A DNA stretch of 64,000 nucleotides from Nocardia iowensis (GCF_019222765.1 NZ_CP078145.1:4774001-4838000), one strand, 5' to 3'; positions 43,515 to 52,653 are shown, counted from the first letter of the stretch. Notes: generated by a model not told the origin, from the letters alone. Made by a program: numbers and translations.

Positions 43515-44227
43515 CAGCCGTTCCTCCCCGCACCCGTGTGATAGTCGAGGGCATCCAGCACGGCGCGTAGCACCTCGCATTTGAAGGCGAGCGCCGCGAC
43601 GCAGGCCTGCTGCTGCGCGCCCGTGGTGGCGTGCCGGACCACCAGATCCAGCAGTGAGCGGCCCTCCGCCTGCACAACATCGATGCGCGCGGTGAAGTAC
43701 GCGAAACCCTCCTCCGCGATCCACGGATAGTGCTGGCGCATCCGGCCGAGCCGATAGGCCAACAGGTCCGGTGAGAAGAGCTCGGTCAGCCCGGACGCCG
43801 CCGCCTCCAGCCACGGGCGACGCCGAGCGAAATCGAGGTAGGCATCCACGGCGAACCGGACCCCGGGCAAGACGAGACGCTCCGAAACCACCTCGGCCCG
43901 CCCGAGGCCGACCGCCTCGGCCAAGCGCAGCCACTTCTCCGCACCGCCCGAGAAGCCGTCCGCTCCATCGTGATACACGATCCGCGGCAGCCACTGACGG
44001 CGCACCTCCGGTAGTGGGCAGTTGGCGATGATCGCGGCGTCCTTCTGTGGCAGGCTGCGCTGGTAGTACCAGCGGTTGGCCGCCCACAACCGCAGTTCCT
44101 CCTTGTCGAGCCGCCCGTCGTGCAGCCGCTCGTGGAACGGATGCCGATCCCAGTACCTGGGCTCGAGCGCCCGGAGCGCTTCCTGGAATTCAGCTGCGCT
44201 CCAAGGCGTCTCGGTGTCACGGACCAT
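43514..44227 (-). CDS. pqqC: PqqC, final oxidase of PQQ synthesis
   Basis: 237-residue cofactorless oxidase of the TENA/PqqC fold, closing the ring and carrying out the last eight-electron oxidation to PQQ. Family marks: RYWDRHPFHERLHDGRLD (24-41), RWYYQRSLPQKDAAI (52-66), and HDGADGFSGGAEKWLRLAEAVG (86-107), where Lys/His/Tyr residues of the active site fall. Its stop overlaps the pqqD start. A 41-base gap separates it from the pqqA peptide gene upstream, as in many PQQ operons. Confidence 0.93.
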   Translation of the reverse strand: MVRDTETPWSAAEFQEALRALEPRYWDRHPFHERLHDGRLDKEELRLWAANRWYYQRSLPQKDAAIIANCPLPEVRRQWLPRIVYHDGADGFSGGAEKWLRLAEAVGLGRAEVVSERLVLPGVRFAVDAYLDFARRRPWLEAAASGLTELFSPDLLAYRLGRMRQHYPWIAEEGFAYFTARIDVVQAEGRSLLDLVVRHATTGAQQQACVAALAFKCEVLRAVLDALDYHTGAGRNG

Positions 44228-44268
44228 GAATTGTCCTATCCGCGTAGGTCCTTCGCCGTCGGCACGAG

Positions 44269-44385
44269 TCAGCCGCGGCCGGCGTAGGCGGTGACTTCGA
44301 AGGCGGTGTCGAAGAAGACGAAATCAGGTCGGCGCCAGGTCTTCTTGGCCTTTTCGACAGTCCGAATCATTCCGATGATCTGCAT
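44269..44385 (-). CDS. pqqA: PqqA, 38-residue precursor peptide of PQQ
   Basis: Short open frame on the minus strand, easily missed. From ATG 44385 it reads MQIIGMIRTVEKAKKTWRRP, then DFVFFDTAFEVTAYAGRG and a TGA at 44269. It carries the PqqA signature: a Trp-x-x-Pro stretch before the core (W17, P20), then E30-V-T-A-Y34. That Glu and Tyr are the side chains joined by PqqE to become PQQ. GGAGG stands eight bases before ATG 44385; Met6 is a weaker alternative start. It is the first gene of the pqqACDEB operon, directly upstream of pqqC. Confidence 0.93.
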   Translation of the reverse strand: MQIIGMIRTVEKAKKTWRRPDFVFFDTAFEVTAYAGRG

Positions 44386-44510
44386 GCGAATGCCTCCGAT
44401 TGCTGCTCGGATTGGGAGGGGGCTTCACGAGCGTAAGACTCCGCACGGCCATTACTGTCCCCAGTTGTTCGCCAGTCGAGATGACCATGCTGTTGTGGTT
44501 CTACTTGGGC
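44386..44510. promoter_or_regulatory. divergent promoter region between pqqA and PQQ-type dehydrogenase
   Basis: About 125 bases separate the pqqA start from the chosen start of the dehydrogenase gene on the other strand. The region must hold promoters for both, which would allow joint control of cofactor and enzyme. I see no perfect palindrome in it. Confidence 0.5.
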
Positions 44511-45596
44511 ATGACTTCGACACTTCGAAGTGCTGTACGCTACGCCAGCACGGTTGTGATCGCTTTAGTAGCAACATTTTTCACCGCCCTACCCAGTTCC
44601 TTCGCGGAGCAGATCGCGGCGGCCGGCGTGCCCGACCTCAATGCCCCGGAAGAGGTTGCGCGCGATATAGATGTGCCGTGGGGCCTGGCCTACCTACCGA
44701 CTGGTGGTGCGCTGGTAGCCCAGCGCGATACCGGCGTGATCTTGCGGGTCGCACCCGGCGCCAAACCCGAGCAGGCGTATCGCGTGCCGGGCGTGGTCGC
44801 ACGGGGTGAAGGCGGACTGCTCGGGGTCGCGGTGTCGCCGAAGTACGCCGAAAACGGTTACGTCTACGCCTATTTCACCAGTAGCAGCGACAATCGGATC
44901 GTGCGCTTCCGGCTCGACGGACAGCCGGAAGTGATTTTCCGAGGAATCGCGAAGGCCAACATTCACAATGGCGGCAGAATCGCATTCGGGCCCGACGGCA
45001 TGCTGTATGTCGGCACCGGCGACGCGGCGCAGTCGAACCGGTCGCAGGACCCGGCAAGTCCCAACGGCAAGATTCTCCGATTGACCCCCGACGGCAAGCC
45101 CGCGCCTGGCAATCCCACCGCCAATTCGCCGGTCTACAGCCTCGGCCACCGCAATGTGCAGGGCCTGGCATGGGATCGGATGGGACGCCTCTACGCGACC
45201 GAATTCGGCCAGAACACCTACGACGAGATCAATCTGATCGAACCCAAACGCAATTACGGCTGGCCCATTGTCGAAGGCAAGGGTGACACCCAGAACGGCC
45301 GCTTCACCAACCCGCTGGTCACCTGGTCGACCAGGGAGGCGTCCCCGTCCGGCCTCGCCATCACCGCGAACACGCTCTACGTCGCGGCATTGCGGGGCGA
45401 GCGACTGTGGACGATTCCCCAGCGCGACGACGGCACCCTCGGCAGGCCAGAAGCCAAGCTACTCAACCGATACGGCCGACTGCGCACCGCGGAAGTAGCT
45501 CCGGACGGTGCACTGTGGGTCACGACATCCAACACCGACGGCCGCGGCAACGTCCGCACCGGCGACGATCGGATCATTCGCTTCCCGGCACGCTGA
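44511..45596 (+). CDS. secreted PQQ-type sorbosone/aldose dehydrogenase family protein
   Basis: About 361 residues, a six-bladed beta-propeller of the soluble glucose/sorbosone dehydrogenase family. Visible marks: VPWGLAYLPTGGALVAQRDTG (blade 1), GEGGLLGVAVSPKY, HNGGRIAFGPDGMLYVGTGDA with the catalytic-type His, SLGHRNVQGLAWD, and NYGWPIVEGKG. The N-terminal 30 residues are a Sec signal peptide, so it works outside. I take ATG 44511; ATG 44481 and 44487 are possible, none with a strong ribosome site. It is divergent from pqqACDEB and is the obvious user of PQQ here, oxidising a sugar or alcohol. A bulged hairpin follows at 45614-45648. Confidence 0.85.
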   Translation: MTSTLRSAVRYASTVVIALVATFFTALPSSFAEQIAAAGVPDLNAPEEVARDIDVPWGLAYLPTGGALVAQRDTGVILRVAPGAKPEQAYRVPGVVARGEGGLLGVAVSPKYAENGYVYAYFTSSSDNRIVRFRLDGQPEVIFRGIAKANIHNGGRIAFGPDGMLYVGTGDAAQSNRSQDPASPNGKILRLTPDGKPAPGNPTANSPVYSLGHRNVQGLAWDRMGRLYATEFGQNTYDEINLIEPKRNYGWPIVEGKGDTQNGRFTNPLVTWSTREASPSGLAITANTLYVAALRGERLWTIPQRDDGTLGRPEAKLLNRYGRLRTAEVAPDGALWVTTSNTDGRGNVRTGDDRIIRFPAR

Positions 45597-45976
45597 GCTG
45601 CCGCCCCCGCAACCGACCCCATCGGTGGATTACTCCGCCGATGGGTCGCCGCGCCAGGGCTTACCAAGTCATCTCCTGGCCAGTTCCGATGCGGCAACTC
45701 GGTTTCCGCGGTCATCGGATCGTCCCTTGTCACCGGGATGTCTCACGTCAGATCTCGTGGTGGCGCCACCCAGCTTTTTGTAGGCACCCGCGCGGCTGCC
45801 TGCCATGTCAACTCCTTGCTTTCCGCCCGATCACTCCCCCGGTCGAGGCGCTCTGGAACTTCGCCGCTTTTTCGCGTTCGACCGTTTTCATCGTCGGCCG
45901 GGCGACCGGGCCACCGACATCCCCAGATCAAGGGATTGCCCAACGGCACATCCGCGTTTCGCGCAATACTGGTTCG
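45597..45976. other. 380-base intergenic region before the LuxR gene
   Basis: Contains the terminator hairpin at 45614-45648. The rest shows no supported gene; frames open through it lack start context and continue only as shadows of the luxR gene. It should hold the promoter of the regulator at 45977. Confidence 0.5.
45614..45648. terminator. bulged hairpin after the PQQ-type dehydrogenase
   Basis: CGACCCCATCGG (45614-45625) pairs with CCGATGGGTCG (45638-45648) with one bulged C and a 12-base loop, starting 18 bases after the stop codon. Confidence 0.65.
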
Positions 45977-47008
45977 GTGACCGGGGTGGAGTCGTTGTGT
46001 CGCACGTTGCCCGAGGTCGGTGCGGAGGCGCTGACCGTCGCCGAATTGGGTACCGAGATCTCGCGTCACCTGAGCCGGGTGGTACCCCACGACGGCTACA
46101 TGCTCGTCGGGCTGGATCCACTGTCCGGAGCGGGCTGTCTGCACGCGAAGGAACACGGGTACCGCACCGAGGTCGCGCGCCTGCTCGAACGAGCCGACAC
46201 CTTCGGCCTGGATGTTCAGCCGTTCGCACAGTTGGTGACCGGCCCGTCGCAGGTCGGGGTCACCAGCGTCGACTCAGCCGAATCCCGGCACAGCATCCGG
46301 GTGCACGAAGTCATGGTTCCCGAGGGCTTCTGCAGCGAGATGCGGATCGCACTGACCGCCCGGGGAATCGCCTGGGGCGCGCTGGTCCTGGTTCGGGAAC
46401 TCGGCCGTCGGTCGTTCTCGGTCGCGGAGGAAACGTGCGCACAGCGTCTCGTGCCTGCCGTTGCCGCCGCGATCGAGCGGTTCGTCCGGGCGAAAGAACT
46501 GCGACCGTCCCGTACCGAGTTCCCGCCCGGGGTCCTACTCGTCGACGCCAACGATTCGATCACCATGGCCACCCCCTCCGCGCACGACTGGTTGGCCGAG
46601 CTGACTCGACATTGCGCCCAAGTCGACGGCGGGGAATTGCACGGCATCATCTGGAACATCACCTACCTGGCCCGACGCCGAGCCGGACCGGCATTGAGCC
46701 GCGTTCCCACGCCCAACGGCTGGGTCGCCGTACACGCCCAACCCGCCGACACCACGCCCACCACGAACATCGCGGTCACCATTCAACCGGCGCCGACGGC
46801 GCTACTGCTGCCCGCCGTCGCAACCTGGTACGGCCTCACCGCCCGAGAACACTCCATCGTCGAACAAGCCCTCGACGGCCTGCCGATCAATCAGATCGCC
46901 CGTCGCCTCCAACTGTCCCCGCACACCGTGAACGACCACTTCAAATCCATCTACCGCAAGACCGGCGTGAACAGCCGCGACCAGCTCATCGCAGGCATCA
47001 CCGCCTGA
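45977..47008 (+). CDS. LuxR-family regulator with GAF-like N-terminal domain
   Basis: 343-residue regulator. The C-terminal HTH reads GLTAREHSIVEQALDGLPINQIARRLQLSPHTVNDHFKSIYRKTGV (about 282-327), a clear GerE/LuxR signature. The first 180 residues look like a GAF-type sensor (HDGYMLVGLDPLSGAGCLHA, then RIALTARGIAWGALVLVRELGRRSFS). A linker with GVLLVDANDSIT suggests a small PAS-like piece. Start GTG 45977 or 45986. It lies on the same strand as the PQQ-type dehydrogenase but after a terminator; whether it senses sugars or controls that system is unknown. Confidence 0.83.
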   Translation: MTGVESLCRTLPEVGAEALTVAELGTEISRHLSRVVPHDGYMLVGLDPLSGAGCLHAKEHGYRTEVARLLERADTFGLDVQPFAQLVTGPSQVGVTSVDSAESRHSIRVHEVMVPEGFCSEMRIALTARGIAWGALVLVRELGRRSFSVAEETCAQRLVPAVAAAIERFVRAKELRPSRTEFPPGVLLVDANDSITMATPSAHDWLAELTRHCAQVDGGELHGIIWNITYLARRRAGPALSRVPTPNGWVAVHAQPADTTPTTNIAVTIQPAPTALLLPAVATWYGLTAREHSIVEQALDGLPINQIARRLQLSPHTVNDHFKSIYRKTGVNSRDQLIAGITA

Positions 47009-47325
47009 ATCCCGCCGGAAGACGGCGTCGACGTGCTCACGTTTGCCGGTGGGCCAGTGCAGCGTGCGCTGGCTCGCGCCCACGAAAAGCTCACGGTGGT
47101 CGGGACTCCCGGCCTCGATCGGGGCGGTAGCCGCCGATGTCGAGGACCGGAACGAGTGAGCCGGGGTGAACAACCGCAGACTGTCGTTGGTCGCCATCGA
47201 AGCGAGTTCCGTTCTACTGCACGGCAGTTCGAGTGTTCAGCGCCACTGCCACCGGGTGATGCAATGCCGCCATAGTGGGTACCCGGATTACGACAGGCTC
47301 CTACCGACAACGGAAAGAGTGCACT
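47009..47325. other. 317-base intergenic region
   Basis: No gene is supported. It contains a GGAAAGAG ribosome-type site near 47312 that serves the 49-residue peptide gene at 47326. I see no strong hairpin after the luxR stop. Confidence 0.4.
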
Positions 47326-47475
47326 GTGACTACTTCCTATCCCGCCCTATCGGCCCGACACATTCGCCCGCGCCGCACCCACCCGCGATTCGGCAATCCG
47401 AGATCCGGTCGTCTGCTGATCGCCGTGTGGGTGATCGTCATGGCATGCCTGAGCATCGCGCTCGTCCTGTTGTGA
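47326..47475 (+). CDS. small single-pass membrane peptide, 49 aa
   Basis: Short gene from GTG 47326 with GGAAAGAG (47312-47319) upstream. The product has about 30 polar, Arg/Pro-rich residues (HIRPRRTHPRFGNP) followed by one hydrophobic helix LLIAVWVIVMACLSIALVLL at the very C-terminus. The positive residues before the helix suggest an N-in topology. I do not recognise it. Candidates are a small regulator of a membrane complex or a toxin-like peptide. It is followed 140 bases later by a methyltransferase gene. Confidence 0.5.
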   Translation: MTTSYPALSARHIRPRRTHPRFGNPRSGRLLIAVWVIVMACLSIALVLL

Positions 47476-47616
47476 CCAGCATCAGCTTCGTTGGGACTTG
47501 CCCGATTCCGCCGCTGATGTCGTTCCGGCCCGCTCAGGGGTAATCTCGCAGACGAGTCGCGGTGCCGACTCGGTCCCGATCCGCACCCTGCACCGACGGG
47601 GAGGTGTCCGTTCGGC

Positions 47617-48447
47617 ATGGCGACATCCGGCGAGGTCGACGGCACAGCGCTCGAGGGTGTTCCGGCGACCGCGCTGTGGACACTGCGGAATCGGGCGATC
47701 GAGTCGGCTCGATCGGATTCCGACTTCAGCGATCCGCTGGCCGAGCACCTGTACCGGTCGATCAGCTACCCGTATGAGATCTTCGGCGAACCCAGCCAGT
47801 CGCATGCCCGGCGCGCACAGACCTTCGATGCCGCGATCCGCGACAAGCTGGCGCACTCGGACAACTGCACCGTCGTGGCGTTGGGCGAGGGCTTGCAGAC
47901 GAGCTATTGGCGACTCGGACGCCCGGACGTGCCCTGGCTGTCGGTGGATCTGCCGGAAATGATCGCCCTGCGGGAAGGGCTGCTGCCCGCCGAATTCTGG
48001 ATACACCACGTGGCAACCTCGGCGTTGGATCGATCGTGGTTCGATCTCGTCACCACCACCGATGTGATCATCACCGCCGAAGGTCTGCTGTTCTACCTGC
48101 CGCGGGCAGACGTGATGGCCCTGCTCGGCGATCTGGCAAAGCGGTTCCCCGGCGGCAGCATCGTCTTCGACATCATCCCGCCGTTGCTGGCCTGGCTCAG
48201 CCGAAAGGGTGCGAAGCCCGCCCGGAACGCCACCTTCCAACTACCACCGCTGCCGTGGGCGATCACGGCAGCGCAGGCCCGCCGACTCCCCGAAAAGGTC
48301 CCGCGCCTAGCGACATACACCGAATTGCCGACCGCCCCGGGACGCGGCTTCTGGTGGAACCCGAAATTTACCCAGATGATCCGCAAGACACCAATCCTCG
48401 GAAATCAGCGACACTTCATCGCCGAACTCGGCTTCGCCACCCACTGA
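47617..48447 (+). CDS. LCM-type SAM-dependent O-methyltransferase
   Basis: 276-residue methyltransferase of the leucine carboxyl methyltransferase (PPM1/TcmP-like) family common in mycobacteria and Nocardia. Motif I appears as VVALGEGLQTSYWRLGRPDVPW (about 88-109), with the acidic SVDLPE ribose contact after it. Motif II DVIITAEGLLFYLP (about 149-162) has the family's EGLL.YL segment. It transfers a methyl group to a carboxyl or hydroxyl of an unknown acceptor. A stand-alone gene; it is convergent with the sugar ABC operon, 60 bases away. Confidence 0.85.
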   Translation: MATSGEVDGTALEGVPATALWTLRNRAIESARSDSDFSDPLAEHLYRSISYPYEIFGEPSQSHARRAQTFDAAIRDKLAHSDNCTVVALGEGLQTSYWRLGRPDVPWLSVDLPEMIALREGLLPAEFWIHHVATSALDRSWFDLVTTTDVIITAEGLLFYLPRADVMALLGDLAKRFPGGSIVFDIIPPLLAWLSRKGAKPARNATFQLPPLPWAITAAQARRLPEKVPRLATYTELPTAPGRGFWWNPKFTQMIRKTPILGNQRHFIAELGFATH

Positions 48448-48507
48448 ACGCCCATACCTCCCTGGAGGCGAGCTCTCCGGTAACGAATGGCCTTGCCGCC
48501 CTGTGCA

Positions 48508-49518
48508 TTACGGGAGCAGTCTGCCCGACTCGGCGTCGTACAACAGGACCCGGCCGGGTTGCGGGATCACCCAACCATCGCTGCCCACCGACGGCTCATC
48601 TGCCTCCGGCACAGTGACACTCAGGTTGAATCCGTCCGCTTCCACCGTGACCAGGGAAGTCGCGCCCAGGTGCTCCACCGTGGACACGACCCCGTGCAGC
48701 CCACCGTCCACCGCCTCGGCGGAATAGCCCAGGTACTCCGGTCGTGCGCCCCAGATCACCGATGGCTCGAGCCCGACCAGCTCGCCGGGGATCAGGTTCA
48801 TCGGGGTGGAGCCGATGAAGTTGGCGACGAAAGTGTCGGCGGGCCTGCGGAATACCTCGCGCGCGGTGTCGAGCTGGCGGATCCGTCCGTCCGACATCAC
48901 CGCGATCCGATCGGCCAAGGCCAGCGCCTCGGCCTGGTCGTGGGTGACGAAGACCGTGGTCACGCCGAGCTCGAGCTGGAGCTTCTTCAGGAAAGTGCGG
49001 GCTTCCAGGCGCAGCCGAGCGTCCAGGTTGGACAGTGGCTCGTCGAACAGGAACACCTTGGGGCGGCAGGCCATCGCCCGCGCCAGCGCGACCCGCTGCT
49101 GCTGCCCGCCGGACAGTTCGGCCGGTCTGCGCGCCATCAACCCCTGCAGCGACAACTGATCCCCGGTCTCGGTCGCCTTCGCCGCGCGGGTCCGCCGGTC
49201 GGTGCCGCGGACCTTCAACGGGTAGGCGATGTTGTCCACCACCGACATGTGCGGGAACAGCGCGTAGTCCTGGAACACCATCGCGACATCGCGGCGGCCG
49301 GGCGACAACCGGGTCACGTCCTTCTCACCGATCCGGATCTGCCCGCCGGTCGGGGTTTCCAGCCCGGCAATGGTGCGCAGCAGCGTGGATTTGCCGCACC
49401 CGGACGGCCCGAGCAGCGCGAAGAACTCACCATCCTGGATGGTGAAAGTCAGTCCGTCCAAGGCTGTTACGTCGCCGGGAAAGACCTTGGTCAGCTCCAC
49501 CACATCGATCTGCGCCAC
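48508..49518 (-). CDS. carbohydrate ABC importer ATPase (MalK/UgpC-like)
   Basis: 336-residue ATPase. Walker A LGPSGCGKST (about 37-46), signature LSGGQQQRVALARAM (134-148), Walker B VFLFDEPL, and H-loop THDQAEAL (191-198). The C-terminal 100 residues form the TOBE/OB domain of CUT1-type sugar importers (VIWGARPEYLG). It energises uptake together with the two permeases and the binding lipoprotein just upstream on the same strand; the next gene starts one base away. No EIIA-glucose site can be read from sequence. The ATPase is often shared among importers in actinobacteria, but here it is part of the operon. Confidence 0.9.
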   Translation of the reverse strand: MAQIDVVELTKVFPGDVTALDGLTFTIQDGEFFALLGPSGCGKSTLLRTIAGLETPTGGQIRIGEKDVTRLSPGRRDVAMVFQDYALFPHMSVVDNIAYPLKVRGTDRRTRAAKATETGDQLSLQGLMARRPAELSGGQQQRVALARAMACRPKVFLFDEPLSNLDARLRLEARTFLKKLQLELGVTTVFVTHDQAEALALADRIAVMSDGRIRQLDTAREVFRRPADTFVANFIGSTPMNLIPGELVGLEPSVIWGARPEYLGYSAEAVDGGLHGVVSTVEHLGATSLVTVEADGFNLSVTVPEADEPSVGSDGWVIPQPGRVLLYDAESGRLLP

Positions 49519-50343
49519 CTAAGACTTGATCCCTCCATGGAACCGGAAGCCGTAGCGCCGGTTGACGAACAGGTACATCAGCACGACCGGAATCGAGTAC
49601 AGCAGCGAGAACGCCGAGATCGGCCCCAGCAGTGCCCCACCGCCCTCGTCGTAGAAGGTGCGCACCACCACCGCGGCGGGCTGCTTCTCCTGGTCGCGCA
49701 GCAGCAGGAACGGCACCAGGTAGGTCCCCCACACGTTCACCACGGTCCACACCGCGATGGTCGCCAGCCCGGGTCGAGCCACCGGCACCACGATCTCGCG
49801 CAGGATCCGCAGCGGTCCGGCCCCGAACACCCGCGCCGACTCCTCATAGGATTTGGGCACCGCGTCCATGAAGTCCTTGAGGATGAAAATGGCCGCAGGC
49901 AGCAACCCGCCGGACAGCACGAGCACCACACCCAACTGCCGGTCCAGCAGCCCCAACTTCCAGACCATCAGGAAGATCGGCACCATCGCCGCCGTACCGG
50001 TGACCACACTCGACAGCAGCAAGAGCAGGTAGAGCAGCGCATCCCGGCCCGGAATCCGGACTCGGGACAACGCGTACGCCGCAAGCGCCGCGCTGGCAAC
50101 CACCAGCACCATGCAGGAGAAGGACATGACCACCGAGTTCCACAGCGAGCCCATGGTCAGGTCGTTCTCGAACAGCGCCGAAAAGTGCTGCAGGGTCGGC
50201 TTTTCCGGCACGCGCGGCGCGTACCCGGGGTTGCTGTCGAACGGCGCCGAGGCCAGCCACAGCATCGGTAGCACGAAGAACCCGGTCAGCACCGCGATGA
50301 AGGTGTAGAACCCGATCCGGGCGACAATCTGTCTGGGATTCAT
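49519..50343 (-). CDS. ABC sugar importer permease (MalG-like)
   Basis: 274-residue membrane protein with six predicted helices. The EAA loop ESARVFGAGPLRILREIVVPVARPGL (about 162-187) is the contact site for the ATPase and has the EAA..dGA...f..i.lPl.rP pattern. ATG 50343 overlaps the upstream permease stop (ATGA). The N-terminus carries the first helix at about 10-30. The C-terminus ends FHGGIKS, abutting the ATPase gene by one base. Confidence 0.9.
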   Translation of the reverse strand: MNPRQIVARIGFYTFIAVLTGFFVLPMLWLASAPFDSNPGYAPRVPEKPTLQHFSALFENDLTMGSLWNSVVMSFSCMVLVVASAALAAYALSRVRIPGRDALLYLLLLLSSVVTGTAAMVPIFLMVWKLGLLDRQLGVVLVLSGGLLPAAIFILKDFMDAVPKSYEESARVFGAGPLRILREIVVPVARPGLATIAVWTVVNVWGTYLVPFLLLRDQEKQPAAVVVRTFYDEGGGALLGPISAFSLLYSIPVVLMYLFVNRRYGFRFHGGIKS

Positions 50344-51272
50344 TTGGGCCTCCGCCGCAGCAGCCGCAGGTAGAACAGGGCGAGCACCAGGTTGATCAGT
50401 AGCATCAGCACCGAAGCGGCCGCGCCGTACCCGAGTGCGCCGTCGTCGATCCCCTGCCGGTACAGGAAGATCGGCAATGTCTCGCTGCCATGGTTCGGCT
50501 CGCCACGGGTCAGCAGATATGGCGTGAAGTCGTTGAAGGTCCACAAGCTGATCAGCAGCGTGTTGGTCAGCACGTGCGCGCGCACGTGCGGAAACACCAC
50601 ATCCCGTAATGTTTGCGGCCCGGAAGCACCGGCCAGTCGCGCGGTTTCCAGATGCGAAGGCGGCACCGTGGACAGCGCAGCCGAGTACAGCAGCATGGAA
50701 AAGGCGGTGCCGCGCCAAATGTTGAACACGATGATCACGGCCAGCGGATGCCGGATCATCCAGGCATAGCCGGGGTTGTCCAGCAGCTGGTTGATGGTGC
50801 CCGCATCACGGTCCAGCATCGCGATCCACAGCACCGCCACCACACTGGACGGCAAAATCCAGGCCAGCAGCACCAAGCTTTCCACCACCGCGCGCAGCCA
50901 GCGGGCGGCGTCGCGCAGCGACCAGGCCAGGGTGAAACCCAGGAAGTTCTGCCCGATGACGGCCGAGCCGAAGACGAACAGCAGCGTGATCCACAGGCTG
51001 TTCCGGAACAGCGGGTCGTCCAGCGCGTTGGCGTAGTTGTCCAGCCCCACAAAGGACACGTCGACCGAGGTGCGCCCGGATACGGTGAGGTCGGTCAGCC
51101 CGATCCACAGTAGCCACAGCGCGGGAAACACCAGGAACGCCGCGATCAGCAGCAGTGCGGGCGTGACGAACGCGCTCGCCTTACCGCGTCCCAATCCCGC
51201 GACATCGCTGTCGGATCCGGCCGGTCGGACATCGGCGATGCCGGCCGGGCCGGGGGTCGCCGGGTCAGTCAC
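50340..51272 (-). CDS. ABC sugar importer permease (MalF-like)
   Basis: 310-residue membrane protein, first of the two permeases. About 35 mostly polar N-terminal residues precede six hydrophobic helices. The EAA loop LETARLAGASGPQTLRDVVFPHVRAHV (about 211-237) matches CUT1 permeases. It overlaps the binding-protein gene by eight bases upstream and the MalG-like gene by four downstream, so all four genes form one operon. Confidence 0.9.
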   Translation of the reverse strand: MTDPATPGPAGIADVRPAGSDSDVAGLGRGKASAFVTPALLLIAAFLVFPALWLLWIGLTDLTVSGRTSVDVSFVGLDNYANALDDPLFRNSLWITLLFVFGSAVIGQNFLGFTLAWSLRDAARWLRAVVESLVLLAWILPSSVVAVLWIAMLDRDAGTINQLLDNPGYAWMIRHPLAVIIVFNIWRGTAFSMLLYSAALSTVPPSHLETARLAGASGPQTLRDVVFPHVRAHVLTNTLLISLWTFNDFTPYLLTRGEPNHGSETLPIFLYRQGIDDGALGYGAAASVLMLLINLVLALFYLRLLRRRPK

Positions 51273-52653
51273 TGGCTACCTTGTCCTTGCCCACCGCCTC
51301 CTCGACGGCCTTGCCGTACGCGGCGGCGGCATCGGCCGGGCTCGTGCCGGTGACCACATCCAGCGTCGCCTGCTGCATGGCCTTGGACACCGTGGAGTAC
51401 TCCGGTAGCGCGGGTCGCAACGAGGTGATCGGCAGGATCTGCTCGGACACGAAGGTCAGCATCGGATCACCACCGAGCACCTCGGCGTTCACATCTTGTC
51501 GCGGCGTGATCCGCGCGCCGCCCATGCTGATCCACTGTTCGTATGCCGCTGGCGAATTCATGAATTGCAGCAGTTCCCACGCCAGTTCGACGTTCTTGCT
51601 CTTCGGGCTGACCACCCGCCCGCTGCCGCCGGACATGCTCACGTAGTCCTGCCCGTTCACCCCGGCGCGGGGCGCGGCCGCCGGGATCTTCGCCCAGCCG
51701 ACCCCGGTGTCCCGATCCGCCATCGGGAAGCTGCCACCGGTGGGGTTCAGCACGCCACGCCATAGGAAGTCGCCCTCCAACAGGATGCCGACCTGGCCCT
51801 TGGCGAACTTCTCGAAGCTTTTTTCCCGGCCCTTGGCGTCCTGCTGCAACTCGGCATCGCCCAGTTCCTCGCCGTACAACGTGCGGTAGAACTCCAACAC
51901 CTCACGGAAGTTCGCGGTGTTCCCGACCCACTTGGCGCCGTCGTGCATGGCGCTGCCCGCGCCCGCCAGCAGCGGCAGAATCCCCTGCATGGTCGTCGCT
52001 TCGCCGAAGCTGGTGCCCGCGTTCAGCTGCACCGGAATCACGCCGGGCACCGCCTTCAGCTTCCGGCCCGCGTCGAGCACCTGATCCCAACTGGTCGGCT
52101 GCCAGTTCGCGGGCAGACCAGCCTGCTCGAACAGATTGCGGTTGAAGAACAGCACCCGTCCATCGGTGCCCTGCGGGATGCCGAACTGCTTGCCGCCGTA
52201 GGACATCAGCCGCTGCACCGTCTCCGGCATGTGCTGCCATCCGTCCCACGCCTGGACCTTGTCGGCTCCGACCAGCTCGTCCAGCGGCGCGATCTGTTGT
52301 CCCTCGGCGAACTCGCCGACCCAGATCCCGTCCAGCGAGACGACATCGGCGCCGGTGCCGGTCTTCAGGTCCTTGGCGATCCGGTTCTTGTAGTCCTCAT
52401 CCGGCACCCCGGTCGCCTGGAACTTCACCCGCACGGTGCGGCCCTTGGCCTGCTGCTCCTCGACGAACCGGGGGATGACCCACTCTTCGATCCACTTCGC
52501 CTCGTCCGCGTTCTTCCCACCGGCCGAGTTGATCGCGTTCGCCGTGATGGTCAGTGCGTTCTGCCCGCCGCTGTCCGACCCGCAACCCACCGTTGCGGCC
52601 AAGAGCACGCCGACGCTCGCCAACGCCGCGAGCATCCCCCTGTTCGGTGCCAT
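51265..52653 (-). CDS. ABC sugar-binding lipoprotein
   Basis: 462-residue extracellular solute-binding protein, family 1. Signal peptide with lipobox LAATVGC (Cys at about 24) anchors it to the outer face of the membrane. The rest shows the usual two-lobe features: GADVVSLDGIWVGEFAEGQQIAPLDELV, GIPQGTDGRVLFFNRNLFEQAGLP with its W..L..A..L helix, and a C-terminal block AWELLQFMNSPAAYEQW. ATG 52653 has GGAGGTACCC directly upstream. It starts the importer operon. The ligand is probably a di- or oligosaccharide (family inference). Confidence 0.9.
   Translation of the reverse strand: MAPNRGMLAALASVGVLLAATVGCGSDSGGQNALTITANAINSAGGKNADEAKWIEEWVIPRFVEEQQAKGRTVRVKFQATGVPDEDYKNRIAKDLKTGTGADVVSLDGIWVGEFAEGQQIAPLDELVGADKVQAWDGWQHMPETVQRLMSYGGKQFGIPQGTDGRVLFFNRNLFEQAGLPANWQPTSWDQVLDAGRKLKAVPGVIPVQLNAGTSFGEATTMQGILPLLAGAGSAMHDGAKWVGNTANFREVLEFYRTLYGEELGDAELQQDAKGREKSFEKFAKGQVGILLEGDFLWRGVLNPTGGSFPMADRDTGVGWAKIPAAAPRAGVNGQDYVSMSGGSGRVVSPKSKNVELAWELLQFMNSPAAYEQWISMGGARITPRQDVNAEVLGGDPMLTFVSEQILPITSLRPALPEYSTVSKAMQQATLDVVTGTSPADAAAAYGKAVEEAVGKDKVASD

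Noticed and set aside
48487..50271. 594-codon plus-strand frame opposite the ABC importer genes
   Set aside because: His/Gln/Arg-rich antisense of clear ATPase and permease genes, a common artefact at high GC.
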